Positions 14,859 through 22,956 of a DNA stretch of 29,029 nucleotides are shown one piece after another. Position 1 is the stretch's first letter. The number at the start of each line of letters is the position of its first letter. This DNA comes from Saprospiraceae bacterium UBA2365. GTDB taxonomy: Bacteria > Bacteroidota > Bacteroidia > Chitinophagales > Saprospiraceae. Made by a program: the position numbers and the translations under genes. The notes below the pieces were generated by a model. It saw nothing but the letters and a program-made list of their open reading frames with translations. It ran no database searches and was not told where the DNA came from. The DNA lies in the NCBI GenBank assembly GCA_002344345.1, contig DDTL01000108.1, forward strand, positions 1 to 29,029, read 5' to 3'.

Positions 14859-15812
14859 ATGAGCTTTATTTCTAAATATTTCACCAAACAAAAAAAGGAA
14901 GACCTTGATAAAGGGCTCGAAAAAACCAAATCCTCCCTTTTCAACAAGATCACCAAGGCAGTTGCCGGCAAATCCACTGTAGATGACGATTTTCTCGATG
15001 AACTGGAAGAGATCCTGGTTCAGGCAGATGTCGGCATCGAAACTACCGTTAAGATCATCGGGTTGCTCGAAGAACGGGTTGCACGGGACAAATATATCAA
15101 TACAGCAGAACTGAATATGATCCTCAAGGAAGTGATCGTTCAGCTACTGGACGACAACAATACTTCTGATCTGGAAAGCTTTGAACCAACATCCGGTAAA
15201 AATCCACATATCATCCTCGTGGTTGGGGTCAACGGAACAGGCAAAACCACCACCATTGGCAAATTAGCCAACCAATACCGCAAACTGGGTAAAAAAGTTG
15301 TTTTGGGTGCAGGTGACACATTCAGGGCAGCAGCATTGGATCAACTGAAGATCTGGGCTGAAAGAACAGGTTCAGGTTTTTATGACAAAGGCATGGAATC
15401 TGACCCGGCAGCAGTCGCTTACGAAACCACTCAGTATGCCATCAACAATGGTTATGATATCGCCATCATCGATACAGCCGGTCGTTTGCATACCAAGATC
15501 AACCTGATGAAGGAATTGTCCAAGATCAAGCAGTCTATCGATAAAAAATTACCCGGAGCACCACATGAGATCCTGTTGGTTCTTGATGCGACTACCGGTC
15601 AAAATGCGATCGAACAGGCCAAACATTTCACCAATGCGACCAATGTCACTGCATTGGCATTGACCAAACTAGATGGAACTGCCAAAGGCGGTGTGGTGTT
15701 GGGCATCTCGGATATCTTCAAGATCCCGATCAAGTATATCGGTGTAGGTGAAAAAGTGGATCAGTTGCAGATATTCAATAAAGCAGCCTTTATCGATTCT
15801 CTTTTTGAATAG
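14859..15812 (+). CDS. ftsY: Signal recognition particle receptor FtsY (317 aa)
   Basis: SRP GTPase that docks ribosome-Ffh complexes at the inner membrane for co-translational insertion. The short N domain (to about residue 110) lacks the long acidic A domain of enterobacterial FtsY. The G domain carries GVNGTGKTTT (123-132, G1), DTFRAAALDQL (153-163), DTAGR (205-209, G3) and TKLDGTAKGG (269-278, G4). GVGEKVDQLQIFNKAAFIDSLF closes the protein as in other FtsY. The N-terminal MSFISKYFTKQKK can act as the membrane-binding amphipathic helix. It follows the rpmB cluster, as in many Bacteroidota. Confidence 0.97.
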   Translation: MSFISKYFTKQKKEDLDKGLEKTKSSLFNKITKAVAGKSTVDDDFLDELEEILVQADVGIETTVKIIGLLEERVARDKYINTAELNMILKEVIVQLLDDNNTSDLESFEPTSGKNPHIILVVGVNGTGKTTTIGKLANQYRKLGKKVVLGAGDTFRAAALDQLKIWAERTGSGFYDKGMESDPAAVAYETTQYAINNGYDIAIIDTAGRLHTKINLMKELSKIKQSIDKKLPGAPHEILLVLDATTGQNAIEQAKHFTNATNVTALALTKLDGTAKGGVVLGISDIFKIPIKYIGVGEKVDQLQIFNKAAFIDSLFE

Positions 15813-15984
15813 GATACGGGCAAAAGGACACAGATCCTCTTGAGCACAAATTACGGTAATACATAGTTGAATTGCTGGATAAACAGACGCTCAGACCCAT
15901 ATTTATATTATGAGCTGTTTGATCATTCTGTAATACTTTCATAGTAATACAATAAGCATTTTCCAATCAATCCCCTTCTATTCT

Positions 15985-15992
15985 TAATTTTG
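15985..15992 (+). promoter_or_regulatory. Possible distal -7 promoter box for tdh-kbl
   Basis: TAATTTTG is an exact TAnnTTTG match about 360 bases upstream of tdh. If used, it gives a long leader that runs through the hairpin at 16299-16328. Confidence 0.35.
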
Positions 15993-16298
15993 CAGGTACC
16001 ACCCTATAACCAGATCCAAATTTTCCAAATCGGTTGGAAATCTGAATCCAATAATATAAGTTTATCATTTGAAGATTTGCTGCCCCAACAATTCATGCTA
16101 CGCAGTGACTAAAGAGCATGATCCAAACATTATCCCGTATTCACCCTTTATCCTATTGCCTTTCAAAATATTCTTTTGAAAATTTCGCCATGCCATAATT
16201 ATTTTGTTGTATCGAAAGCATAGTTTAACTTCTAAATACTTTTAACTTTTCTTGAATAACTGCACGAAAAACCGTAATTTCGAAGCCTGAATCGTAAC

Positions 16299-16340
16299 AC
16301 AGGTATTAACATTTTTGCGTTAACCTGTTTTTAATTTTTT
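16299..16340 (+). terminator. Hairpin plus T-run in the tdh leader
   Basis: ACAGGT-AT-TAAC (16299-16310, two-base bulge) pairs with GTTAACCTGT (16319-16328) around an 8-base loop, followed by TTTTT, AA and TTTTTT. It could be the terminator of ftsY or an attenuator for tdh-kbl. The loop holds CATTTTTG, one base off a -7 box, so it could instead be a promoter region. Confidence 0.45.
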
Positions 16341-16355
16341 GATAAAAAAGAATGC

Positions 16356-17303
16356 ATGGCATCTAAAAAAATCCTTGTCACCGGTGCATTTGGCCAGATA
16401 GGCACAGTGCTGGTGGAAACACTCATCAACAAATATGGTTATGATAACGTTGTTGCATCAGACCTTGCTCCGGAAAACAAACTTGACAGTTTGTACGAAC
16501 CGCTCAACATTCTGGATTCGGCAAGGTTCAAAGAGGTTATTGTAAAACACGATATCAGGGAAATCTACCACATGGCTGCCTTGCTGTCAGCTGTTGGAGA
16601 AAGCAAACCCCTGTATTGCTGGGATGTCAACTTCGGTGCATTTCTGGCTTTGCTGGAATTGGCAAAATCTACGGGTGTGGAAAAGGTATTTTTTCCCAGT
16701 TCAATCGCTGTATTCGGACCGTCAACCCCACAATTCAACACACCACAGGAAAGTCCGTTGGTACCTTCCACTGTCTATGGTGTGTCAAAGGTAGCAGGTG
16801 AGTTGTGGTCTAATTATTACTACATGAAATATGGATTGGATGTCAGGTCCGTTCGCTATCCAGGCATCATCGGCTATCAGACCATGCCTGGCGGTGGCAC
16901 CACAGATTATGCAGTGGATATTTTCCACCAGGCCATTTTGAAAGGCCATTTCGACTGCTTCCTGTCAGAAAACACGCGCCTTCCTATGATGTATATGGAA
17001 GATGCCATCCGGGCAACGATCGAGCTGATGGAAGCGCCTGCCGAAAAACTTACAGTTCGCTATTCATACAATCTGTCAGCTTTCGATTTTACGCCACAAG
17101 AGATTTACAACGAAATTAAAAAGCATATCCCTGAATTTACGATCGAGTACCAACCCGATTTCAGGCAGGCGATCGCAGATTCGTGGACCAAAAGCATTGA
17201 CGATAGCAAAGCTCGGGAAGACTGGGGCTGGAAACCTGAATTTTCACTGGAATCCATGGTTGAAGACATGATCATCCAACTCAAACAAAAATATTCAAAA
17301 TAA
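16356..17303 (+). CDS. tdh: L-threonine 3-dehydrogenase, short-chain dehydrogenase type (315 aa)
   Basis: Oxidises L-threonine to 2-amino-3-ketobutyrate with NAD+. It has an extended SDR fold: ILVTGAFGQIG (residues 6-16) is the NAD-binding glycine motif, SSIAVFGP (115-122) supplies the active-site serine, and YGVSK (141-145) supplies Tyr141 and Lys145. RYPGIIG and the PGGGTTDYAVDIFHQA stretch are characteristic of epimerase-like threonine dehydrogenases, as opposed to UDP-sugar epimerases. The kbl gene 13 bases downstream catalyses the next step, which settles the assignment. It is unrelated to the zinc-dependent Tdh of enterobacteria. Confidence 0.93.
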   Translation: MASKKILVTGAFGQIGTVLVETLINKYGYDNVVASDLAPENKLDSLYEPLNILDSARFKEVIVKHDIREIYHMAALLSAVGESKPLYCWDVNFGAFLALLELAKSTGVEKVFFPSSIAVFGPSTPQFNTPQESPLVPSTVYGVSKVAGELWSNYYYMKYGLDVRSVRYPGIIGYQTMPGGGTTDYAVDIFHQAILKGHFDCFLSENTRLPMMYMEDAIRATIELMEAPAEKLTVRYSYNLSAFDFTPQEIYNEIKKHIPEFTIEYQPDFRQAIADSWTKSIDDSKAREDWGWKPEFSLESMVEDMIIQLKQKYSK

Positions 17304-17316
17304 ATAAACAATAACC

Positions 17317-18510
17317 ATGCATACGCTCAATCAGGAACTGCAAAAAGAACTTCAGGACATCAGTGAATCCGGTCTGTTCAAAAATGAACGCATCATTACC
17401 ACACCTCAGGCCGCGGAGATAAAAACTACGGCTGGTAGTGAAGTGCTTAACTTCTGCGCTAACAACTATCTGGGTCTGTCTTCCAATCCACAGGTGGCGG
17501 AAGCTGCAAAAAAAACCATCGATACGCATGGTTACGGTATGTCATCGGTTCGTTTCATTTGCGGGACGCAGGATATCCACAAGACCCTTGAACGCAAAAT
17601 CGCAGATTTCGTAGGAATGGAAGATGCTATCCTTTATTGTTCTGCTTTCGATGCCAACGGCGCATTGTTCGAGCCATTGTTAGGCCCTGAAGACACCATT
17701 ATTTCAGACATGCTCAATCACGCCTCCATCATCGACGGGATCCGTTTATGCAAAGCAGAACGGATGAGGTATGAAAACAACAATATGGCAGACCTGGAAG
17801 CCCGACTTCAGGAAGCCAAAGCCCGCGGTTCAAGGCGAATCATGATCGCTACCGACGGTGTTTTCTCTATGGATGGTATCATCGCACAGATAGACAAAAT
17901 TTGTGACCTGGCAGAACAATACGGAGCGATCGTTATGGTTGACGACAGCCACGCCAGCGGTTTTGTGGGCAAAAGGGGACGCGGAAGTGCAGAACATGCC
18001 AACGCTTTTGGAAGACCTGATATTATCACAGGTACTTTTGGAAAAGCATTGGGCGGCGCTTCCGGAGGATTCACTGCTGCCAGCAAGGAAGTAGTAGAAC
18101 TGCTACGTCAGCGTTCAAGGCCTTATTTGTTTTCCAATACCATGGCGCCTTCCATCGTCGGAGGTTCCATCCATGTTTTGGATATGTTGACTGAAACCAC
18201 CCACCTGAGAGACAAGCTCGAGAAAAATACCGTTCAATTCCGCCAAGGAATGACCGAAGCCGGTTTTGATATAGTACCAGGCACTCACCCGATTGTACCT
18301 GTCATGTTGTATGATGCGCGCCTGGCTCAGCAATTTGCCGAAAAACTTTTAATTGAAGGTATTTATGTAATCGGATTTTTCTTCCCGGTTGTACCCAGAG
18401 ATAAAGCCAGGATCCGGGTACAATTGTCTGCAGCACATGAGCCTGCTCATATCGAAAAGGCGATTGCGGCGTTTACCAAGGTAGGGAAAGAATTGGGTGT
18501 TATTAAATAA
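17317..18510 (+). CDS. kbl: Glycine C-acetyltransferase, 2-amino-3-ketobutyrate CoA ligase (397 aa)
   Basis: PLP enzyme of the alpha-oxoamine synthase family that cleaves 2-amino-3-ketobutyrate with CoA to glycine and acetyl-CoA. Key features are NFCANNYLGLSSNP (45-58), HGYGMSSVRFICGTQ (71-85), VMVDDSHASGFVG (206-218; Asp209 or Asp210 and His212 contact the cofactor) and TGTFGKALGG (238-247), with Lys243 as the PLP lysine. Length and motifs fit Kbl better than 8-amino-7-oxononanoate synthase or 5-aminolevulinate synthase, and the upstream tdh confirms it. The two genes form a threonine-degrading operon. Confidence 0.95.
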   Translation: MHTLNQELQKELQDISESGLFKNERIITTPQAAEIKTTAGSEVLNFCANNYLGLSSNPQVAEAAKKTIDTHGYGMSSVRFICGTQDIHKTLERKIADFVGMEDAILYCSAFDANGALFEPLLGPEDTIISDMLNHASIIDGIRLCKAERMRYENNNMADLEARLQEAKARGSRRIMIATDGVFSMDGIIAQIDKICDLAEQYGAIVMVDDSHASGFVGKRGRGSAEHANAFGRPDIITGTFGKALGGASGGFTAASKEVVELLRQRSRPYLFSNTMAPSIVGGSIHVLDMLTETTHLRDKLEKNTVQFRQGMTEAGFDIVPGTHPIVPVMLYDARLAQQFAEKLLIEGIYVIGFFFPVVPRDKARIRVQLSAAHEPAHIEKAIAAFTKVGKELGVIK

Positions 18511-18903
18511 GGATACAATGTATAGGGTTAGCCCGGGGCAGGTATTGGCTTGAACCTTCCAGGTTTCCCTTTTGGGGTAAAAGATCGGATCAATATCCAA
18601 CCATTTGACTTGAACCATTTACACAAACCTTTATGAAATTTGGTAGAATAGTTGTTCATAAAGTTCGACAAAGGGCTCAAACCCAGGCTGTACAAAGGGT
18701 TCAGGGGTTTTAGTTTTTGAATAGAAAAAATGATGTATCTGCCTTACAAATGGTTTTCCCGCAGATCACGCGGATCTACGCAGATGTCTTTGTCAGAATC
18801 AATTGTATTAACGTAGTATTTTTTGTGCCTTTTCCATATCCTTCGTTGTGAAAAACCAGCTGAAAAGATTTACACAAAATCCTTGAACCAATCCAGGCGC
18901 ATG
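18511..18903. other. Gene-free stretch with CGCAGAT-type repeat words
   Basis: 393 bases between convergent kbl and the lipoprotein gene. Three related heptamers occur in a row at 18760-18785 (CGCAGAT, CGCGGAT, CGCAGAT). Similar strings turn up between genes in several Bacteroidota; their role is unknown. No terminator stands out. Confidence 0.5.
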
Positions 18904-19530
18904 TCAAGGTTTATCATACCTCGACTGGAAGAAAAGACCCAATTTGAGTGAATCAACGACAAATGAAGCATCCAGGCTTTTACCTCCTTTGGTTGGAAAC
19001 CTGACCTTTAATTTTGAATTCACTATGGCACAACGCTCATCTTCCTCCAGGTCTATCCACTCCTGAGTCCCATAATAATGGGTCATATTCGGTCCACTCC
19101 CTGTCCTTACAAATGTATATGCCCAAATATACTGATTCAGGTCAGAGTAACCGGTTACAGTACATCCGCCTTTGCTTTCTATGGGTGTATAAATATAGGC
19201 AGACGCTTCAGTCCAGAGATCTCTGCCAAAGTCATCTTCATAACATCTGCAACCTTCAAAAGATTTTATAAATTCAAAGGAAGCTGTTTGTCCATCCTTA
19301 TCCGATACAACATCGTATTCTACCTTAAAAAAAGGACCTGTACCATTCAACAATTCATTCACGGTCACCTCATATTTATAAGTAGTTTTATCAAAGACTT
19401 CTTCAACGCATTTCCCGGAAGAAGTATCGATGAGTCCGCAGCCGGAAATATTAATCAGTAACATCAAAACCATTGAATATATGATCATTAAGATCCAAGC
19501 AGACTTGTTAGTTAAAGTATTTTTTTCCAT
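18904..19530 (-). CDS. Lipoprotein of unknown function (208 aa)
   Basis: No family is recognised. The N-terminal hydrophobic stretch ends in the lipobox ISGC, with Cys31 the lipidation site. The mature part is beta-rich with Cys pairs (GCRCYEDD near 92-99, GGCTVTG near 120-126, ERCAIV). Its layout resembles the C-terminal half of the 688-aa lipoprotein 122 bases upstream: a KYxVTVN strand, a GxxxxFEFIK strand, a GCTVTG motif, then an EW...C(A/K) segment in the same order. It is probably co-transcribed with that gene. It may be a stand-alone copy of that domain, perhaps a partner, substrate or inhibitor of the protease; this is inference. Confidence 0.72.
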   Translation of the reverse strand: MEKNTLTNKSAWILMIIYSMVLMLLINISGCGLIDTSSGKCVEEVFDKTTYKYEVTVNELLNGTGPFFKVEYDVVSDKDGQTASFEFIKSFEGCRCYEDDFGRDLWTEASAYIYTPIESKGGCTVTGYSDLNQYIWAYTFVRTGSGPNMTHYYGTQEWIDLEEDERCAIVNSKLKVRFPTKGGKSLDASFVVDSLKLGLFFQSRYDKP

Positions 19531-19652
19531 ATCTCTTTAATTTTTATTGGAAGATCTAACCTGTTATACAAATAATTTCAATCAAAAATCTTAAAACGAC
19601 GACCAGGGTCCTCAACCTGTAGCTACGAAGAATCAGCCTGATCATGTACTTA

Positions 19653-21719
19653 CTATTCCATGACCAGATAAATATCGATCAGTCCATGTCCATACTCATC
19701 AGATGTGGTGACTCCGTTACAAATCGTACCCAGAATGACATCCAGGGAGATTGTTTTATTTTTAGAGTTCTTATCAATCGTAATGGGAATAGTCCAGTCA
19801 CCTGAAGTATTTAAACTGGTGTAACCATTTGAATAATATTGAGCCTCTTTAATCAGGGCTTTACAGTTTTTCAAATTGTATTCGTTCCATTCTGCAGGAT
19901 TCAATTCAAGAGCGGATAATCGCACCCTGACATTATAAGTTACTGTTTTATTATCCGTAATTTTGGGGATTCCAAAAACCACCTTTTTGAACATGGGCAT
20001 GTTAGTCTCCTCCATAATCCGAAATACCCCGCCTGTAACAGTACATCCTGATTCAAGATCAGCCAAAAACTTTGAATTATACATATAGATTTTCGATTTA
20101 GGAGACATATAACTCCTGATATAATTATAAGCCCCTGGCTGCGCTCCCTTAATTTTGAAATCCACTTCCCAACTATCGAGTAAGTCCCCACCACTTGTTT
20201 TCAGACTACATTTAAAGTTAAATGGTATTTCTGAAACATCTCCATTATTCTTCAACCATAGTGTTGTATCAACATTAAACGTGAAAACATATTTGCTTTT
20301 ATCTGTTGCAATTGTGACCTGGTAATCTTCTGAATAAGTAACCTTCCCCGTTTTAGTATTTGTAAATGTAAGATTAACCAGGCATTCAGCCGGTTTACCT
20401 AAATCCGCATTCCAAATATTAATTTTTCCTTCAATTGACTTAGTGGTTTCAGGTAAAACACTTGTTTTAACATATTTACTCCCTTCTTTGGTCATCCATT
20501 TATAACCTGATACTTCACTTGAATCCCACTTGATCGATATGGTACCGGCAACTTCCTTATAGTATTTAAAACTTAATAAAGAACCATCACTAAAAGGTAA
20601 TGAAGGGAATCCAATGGTCTGGGAGGAAGTATTGGAATGCATAGGATCAGCAGGTATCAACAGCATAGAAGTACTTAATGTATATCCCTGGTGAAACCAG
20701 TCAAATGGTCTGTACCAATACATCCCACCCTTCCATTTTCCTCCATCTTCCGGATCCTGTGCCGGGGGATTGTAACCGTTGGGGTCATGAATATATAAGC
20801 CATATTTCGAATAATCCTGTCCAGGCACCGTTTTATAGCCGACTACAAGTACCGCATGCCCATGCACTGCCATGTATAAGACACACGGTTTCCCGGCATC
20901 AATGATCTTTACGATCTCATTGAAGCAATTTTCCTGTGACCAATAAAACTCAGACTTTACAGCTCCTCCATTTGTAAGCTTTTGAAATACCCCTGGCAAT
21001 ACCTTCATAAAGCTGTACACTCCTATCCCGGTATCAAACCCTAATTCCATATCCCTCAAAAAATCGGGGATTTCGACGCTTTTTTGATCCCCTGTATATG
21101 GTGAAATAGTTTTTGCCAGCATGACCGAAGATGCTGCCCAACAGGTTCCAGAGATCTGATTATAAAAAGGCACCTCCAAAATCTTTTGTGTTGCCCCTTT
21201 CTCAGGCATCTTATCTCCCCACTCAACAATCCAACGCTTCTTTTTGACAATCAGGTCCCTCAAAGAAAAATCTGATACACTGATCAGTCCTTTTTCGCTG
21301 TCGTAATCATACTCAGGCTGTACCATTTCATACGTTTCAGGATCATAATTCAAAATACCCACAAACGCCGGATCCTTTCCCAGCGGACACGGAAACGTAA
21401 GGTCAACTTTTGTTCCTATGGGCAAACCGCTGATATCATAGTAGTTTCGGTTCTCCACCGAACCGAATATCTGCTCATTCGCAATTTTGGAAATGGTAAC
21501 GGTATAATCTGTGGTCAAAACACCTTTGGGCACAACCAGCGTTGTCCCGTCATCATAAACAAGAGTGCCACCCTGAGCGCCGATCACGGCAGTTTTACTG
21601 GAGATAATGGATTCAGGGATATCCTGATCATCGACCGGATCATCATCTATATTGCAGGTGGTAAAACACAAAGTTGATATGATCAAAAGAATGACGTGCA
21701 AATAGTAAAATGTTTTCAT
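19653..21719 (-). CDS. Lipoprotein with ZU5-like and papain-like protease domains (688 aa)
   Basis: Predicted surface or periplasmic lipoprotein (Cys22 in CFTTC). Residues 38-155 look like a ZU5-type domain: GAQGGTLVYDDGTTLVVPKG, then an SDFSLRDL end where autocleaving ZU5 domains have His-Phe-Ser. Residues 180-340 form a papain-like (C39-like) cysteine protease: PFYNQISGTCWAASSVM with Gln188 and Cys193, HGHAVLVVGY with His288, and HDPNG with Asp312. The remaining 350 residues are beta-rich, Ig-like segments of no known family. All catalytic residues are present, so activity is plausible; the substrate is unknown. The 208-aa lipoprotein downstream seems to share its C-terminal domain. A bacteriocin-exporter peptidase is unlikely, as no ABC transporter part is present. 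Confidence 0.8.
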   Translation of the reverse strand: MKTFYYLHVILLIISTLCFTTCNIDDDPVDDQDIPESIISSKTAVIGAQGGTLVYDDGTTLVVPKGVLTTDYTVTISKIANEQIFGSVENRNYYDISGLPIGTKVDLTFPCPLGKDPAFVGILNYDPETYEMVQPEYDYDSEKGLISVSDFSLRDLIVKKKRWIVEWGDKMPEKGATQKILEVPFYNQISGTCWAASSVMLAKTISPYTGDQKSVEIPDFLRDMELGFDTGIGVYSFMKVLPGVFQKLTNGGAVKSEFYWSQENCFNEIVKIIDAGKPCVLYMAVHGHAVLVVGYKTVPGQDYSKYGLYIHDPNGYNPPAQDPEDGGKWKGGMYWYRPFDWFHQGYTLSTSMLLIPADPMHSNTSSQTIGFPSLPFSDGSLLSFKYYKEVAGTISIKWDSSEVSGYKWMTKEGSKYVKTSVLPETTKSIEGKINIWNADLGKPAECLVNLTFTNTKTGKVTYSEDYQVTIATDKSKYVFTFNVDTTLWLKNNGDVSEIPFNFKCSLKTSGGDLLDSWEVDFKIKGAQPGAYNYIRSYMSPKSKIYMYNSKFLADLESGCTVTGGVFRIMEETNMPMFKKVVFGIPKITDNKTVTYNVRVRLSALELNPAEWNEYNLKNCKALIKEAQYYSNGYTSLNTSGDWTIPITIDKNSKNKTISLDVILGTICNGVTTSDEYGHGLIDIYLVME

Positions 21720-22061
21720 GTTTGCTAATATTTAATAGTTAAAGATGTATAAGTGCGTCGAAAAAAAAGTGAAATACAATTTTTAGTTGTAGGTAGTTTT
21801 TGGGAAAAGCACTTCCCATGCTGTATCTTGATGTATCTTCAGGCAAAAGATTCATTCAGAGCATTTTGTGCAAAGCTATTACAAATCTGTTCTTTTGTCA
21901 ATAGGTAAAAGCTTGGGATGGAAAAAAAATGTCAGGAGTGGAATTTATCCTTATCTGAAATGAGATTACGGTTCATGTCCGCCATCAGTAAAAAGCAGAA
22001 AGTACTTAAAGTGCCCCTTTCTAATTTATGGGCTTTCAACTTTCTACTCAATCGCTCCATC

Positions 22062-22170
22062 GTTGTCTGAAGTTTGCAACTTCAGACTTGTATCTTGCTA
22101 ACCTGACGTCTGTTCATAGATTAAAGGCAAAAAGCAATCAACTATCCTGAAGTGCCATACATCAGACAAC
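22062..22170 (+). repeat. Palindromic repeat, family 3, copy 1
   Basis: 109 bp bounded by perfect 9-bp inverted ends (GTTGTCTGA at 22062-22070, TCAGACAAC at 22162-22170). The left end extends into a perfect hairpin, GTCTGAAGTT-TGC-AACTTCAGAC (22065-22087). It aligns without gaps to 22688-22796 at about 80% identity, including an exact 26-base run. Confidence 0.8.
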
Positions 22171-22687
22171 GTATGACAATGTTAGAATTCCTATGACTTC
22201 ATTCCCCTTGCTGCGCCCTGAACCCCTATATGGGAAACTCCAATCCACAACTTCAAGCATAAAAATTCAAAGAACATTTAAATTTCCGGGATCCGGGTTC
22301 AATTTTTTAGTGCGGGTTGCTGCTCTCATTTTCAGGAGGCCGGGAGGCTGCTCTGGCAAATTCAAATAAAGAGATTTCGATTCAAATCCATATGCCCGCT
22401 TTGCTCGATCAGAACAAATCTGCAATGACCAAACGATATTAATATTGAAAATTGTGAAGCGGTATCCTACTTTTCTCCAGACCAATTCCAGCCAATTTAT
22501 GCCAACAAATTTCTACTGTGGAACTATGTGGCTTATATACCTATGTGGTGAAAAAAACTGAATTTCATCAACATAATTATTACTGTTCCAATACTTAACC
22601 ATCTGTTTTCCAATGTGTAACAGCTTTTTTTAAAGTTATGCGATATCCCGCTTTATACTTATGAACTTTCAATTTAATCATGATGCA

Positions 22688-22796
22688 GTTGTAGGAAGTT
22701 TGCAACTTCAGACTTGTATCATTCTGAACTGAATACTGGTCATAGATTACAGGGACAAAGCAACGTGCTATCATGAAGTTACAAACTTCAGACAAC
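22688..22796 (+). repeat. Palindromic repeat, family 3, copy 2
   Basis: Same length and orientation as copy 1, 626 bp away. Here the right end keeps the better hairpin (TGAAGTT-ACA-AACTTCA, 22774-22790), while the left terminal arm has two changes. The hairpins at each end resemble REP elements mobilised by IS200-like (TnpA-REP) transposases, but none is encoded in this window. Confidence 0.8.
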
Positions 22797-22956
22797 CCAG
22801 GTCAACGCAAAGCTCCATTTGTGTTCAATTGTGGAATAAACCAGGAAATACATTTGGATCCGTTAAATCATTCGGGAATTCGTGGCAACTCAGCAATAAT
22901 GCCAGTACTTTCATATGCTTGTTGTACCCGATCTGTCGGGCTTGGCTATCTCGCCC

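Larger units (their letters stand above)
15813..16355. other. Intergenic region and leader upstream of tdh
   Basis: 543 bases without a gene. One exact TAnnTTTG box is present (TAATTTTG at 15985-15992), which would give a leader of about 355 bases before tdh, and a hairpin with a T-run lies at 16299-16340. No riboswitch class or RNA gene is recognised. Confidence 0.5.
21720..22956. other. Long gene-free region holding two repeat copies
   Basis: 1237 bases with only short frames of poor composition. Two aligned 109-bp palindromic repeats sit inside it (22062-22170 and 22688-22796). A short GC stem (CCCGA-TCTG-TCGGG, 22928-22941) lies close to the stop of the serine hydrolase gene and might be a weak terminator. 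The region looks like decayed or insertion-prone DNA. Confidence 0.6.

Noticed and set aside
22267..22485. 72-aa minus-strand frame in the long gene-free region
   Set aside because: Composition is not protein-like, with no promoter and no neighbouring gene in phase; regarded as chance.
22595..22795. 66-aa minus-strand frame
   Set aside because: It overlaps a palindromic repeat copy, whose sequence explains the open frame.
22062..22796. Possible CRISPR array
   Set aside because: Only two copies, 626 bp apart and 109 bp long with internal palindromes; no regular spacers and no cas genes.
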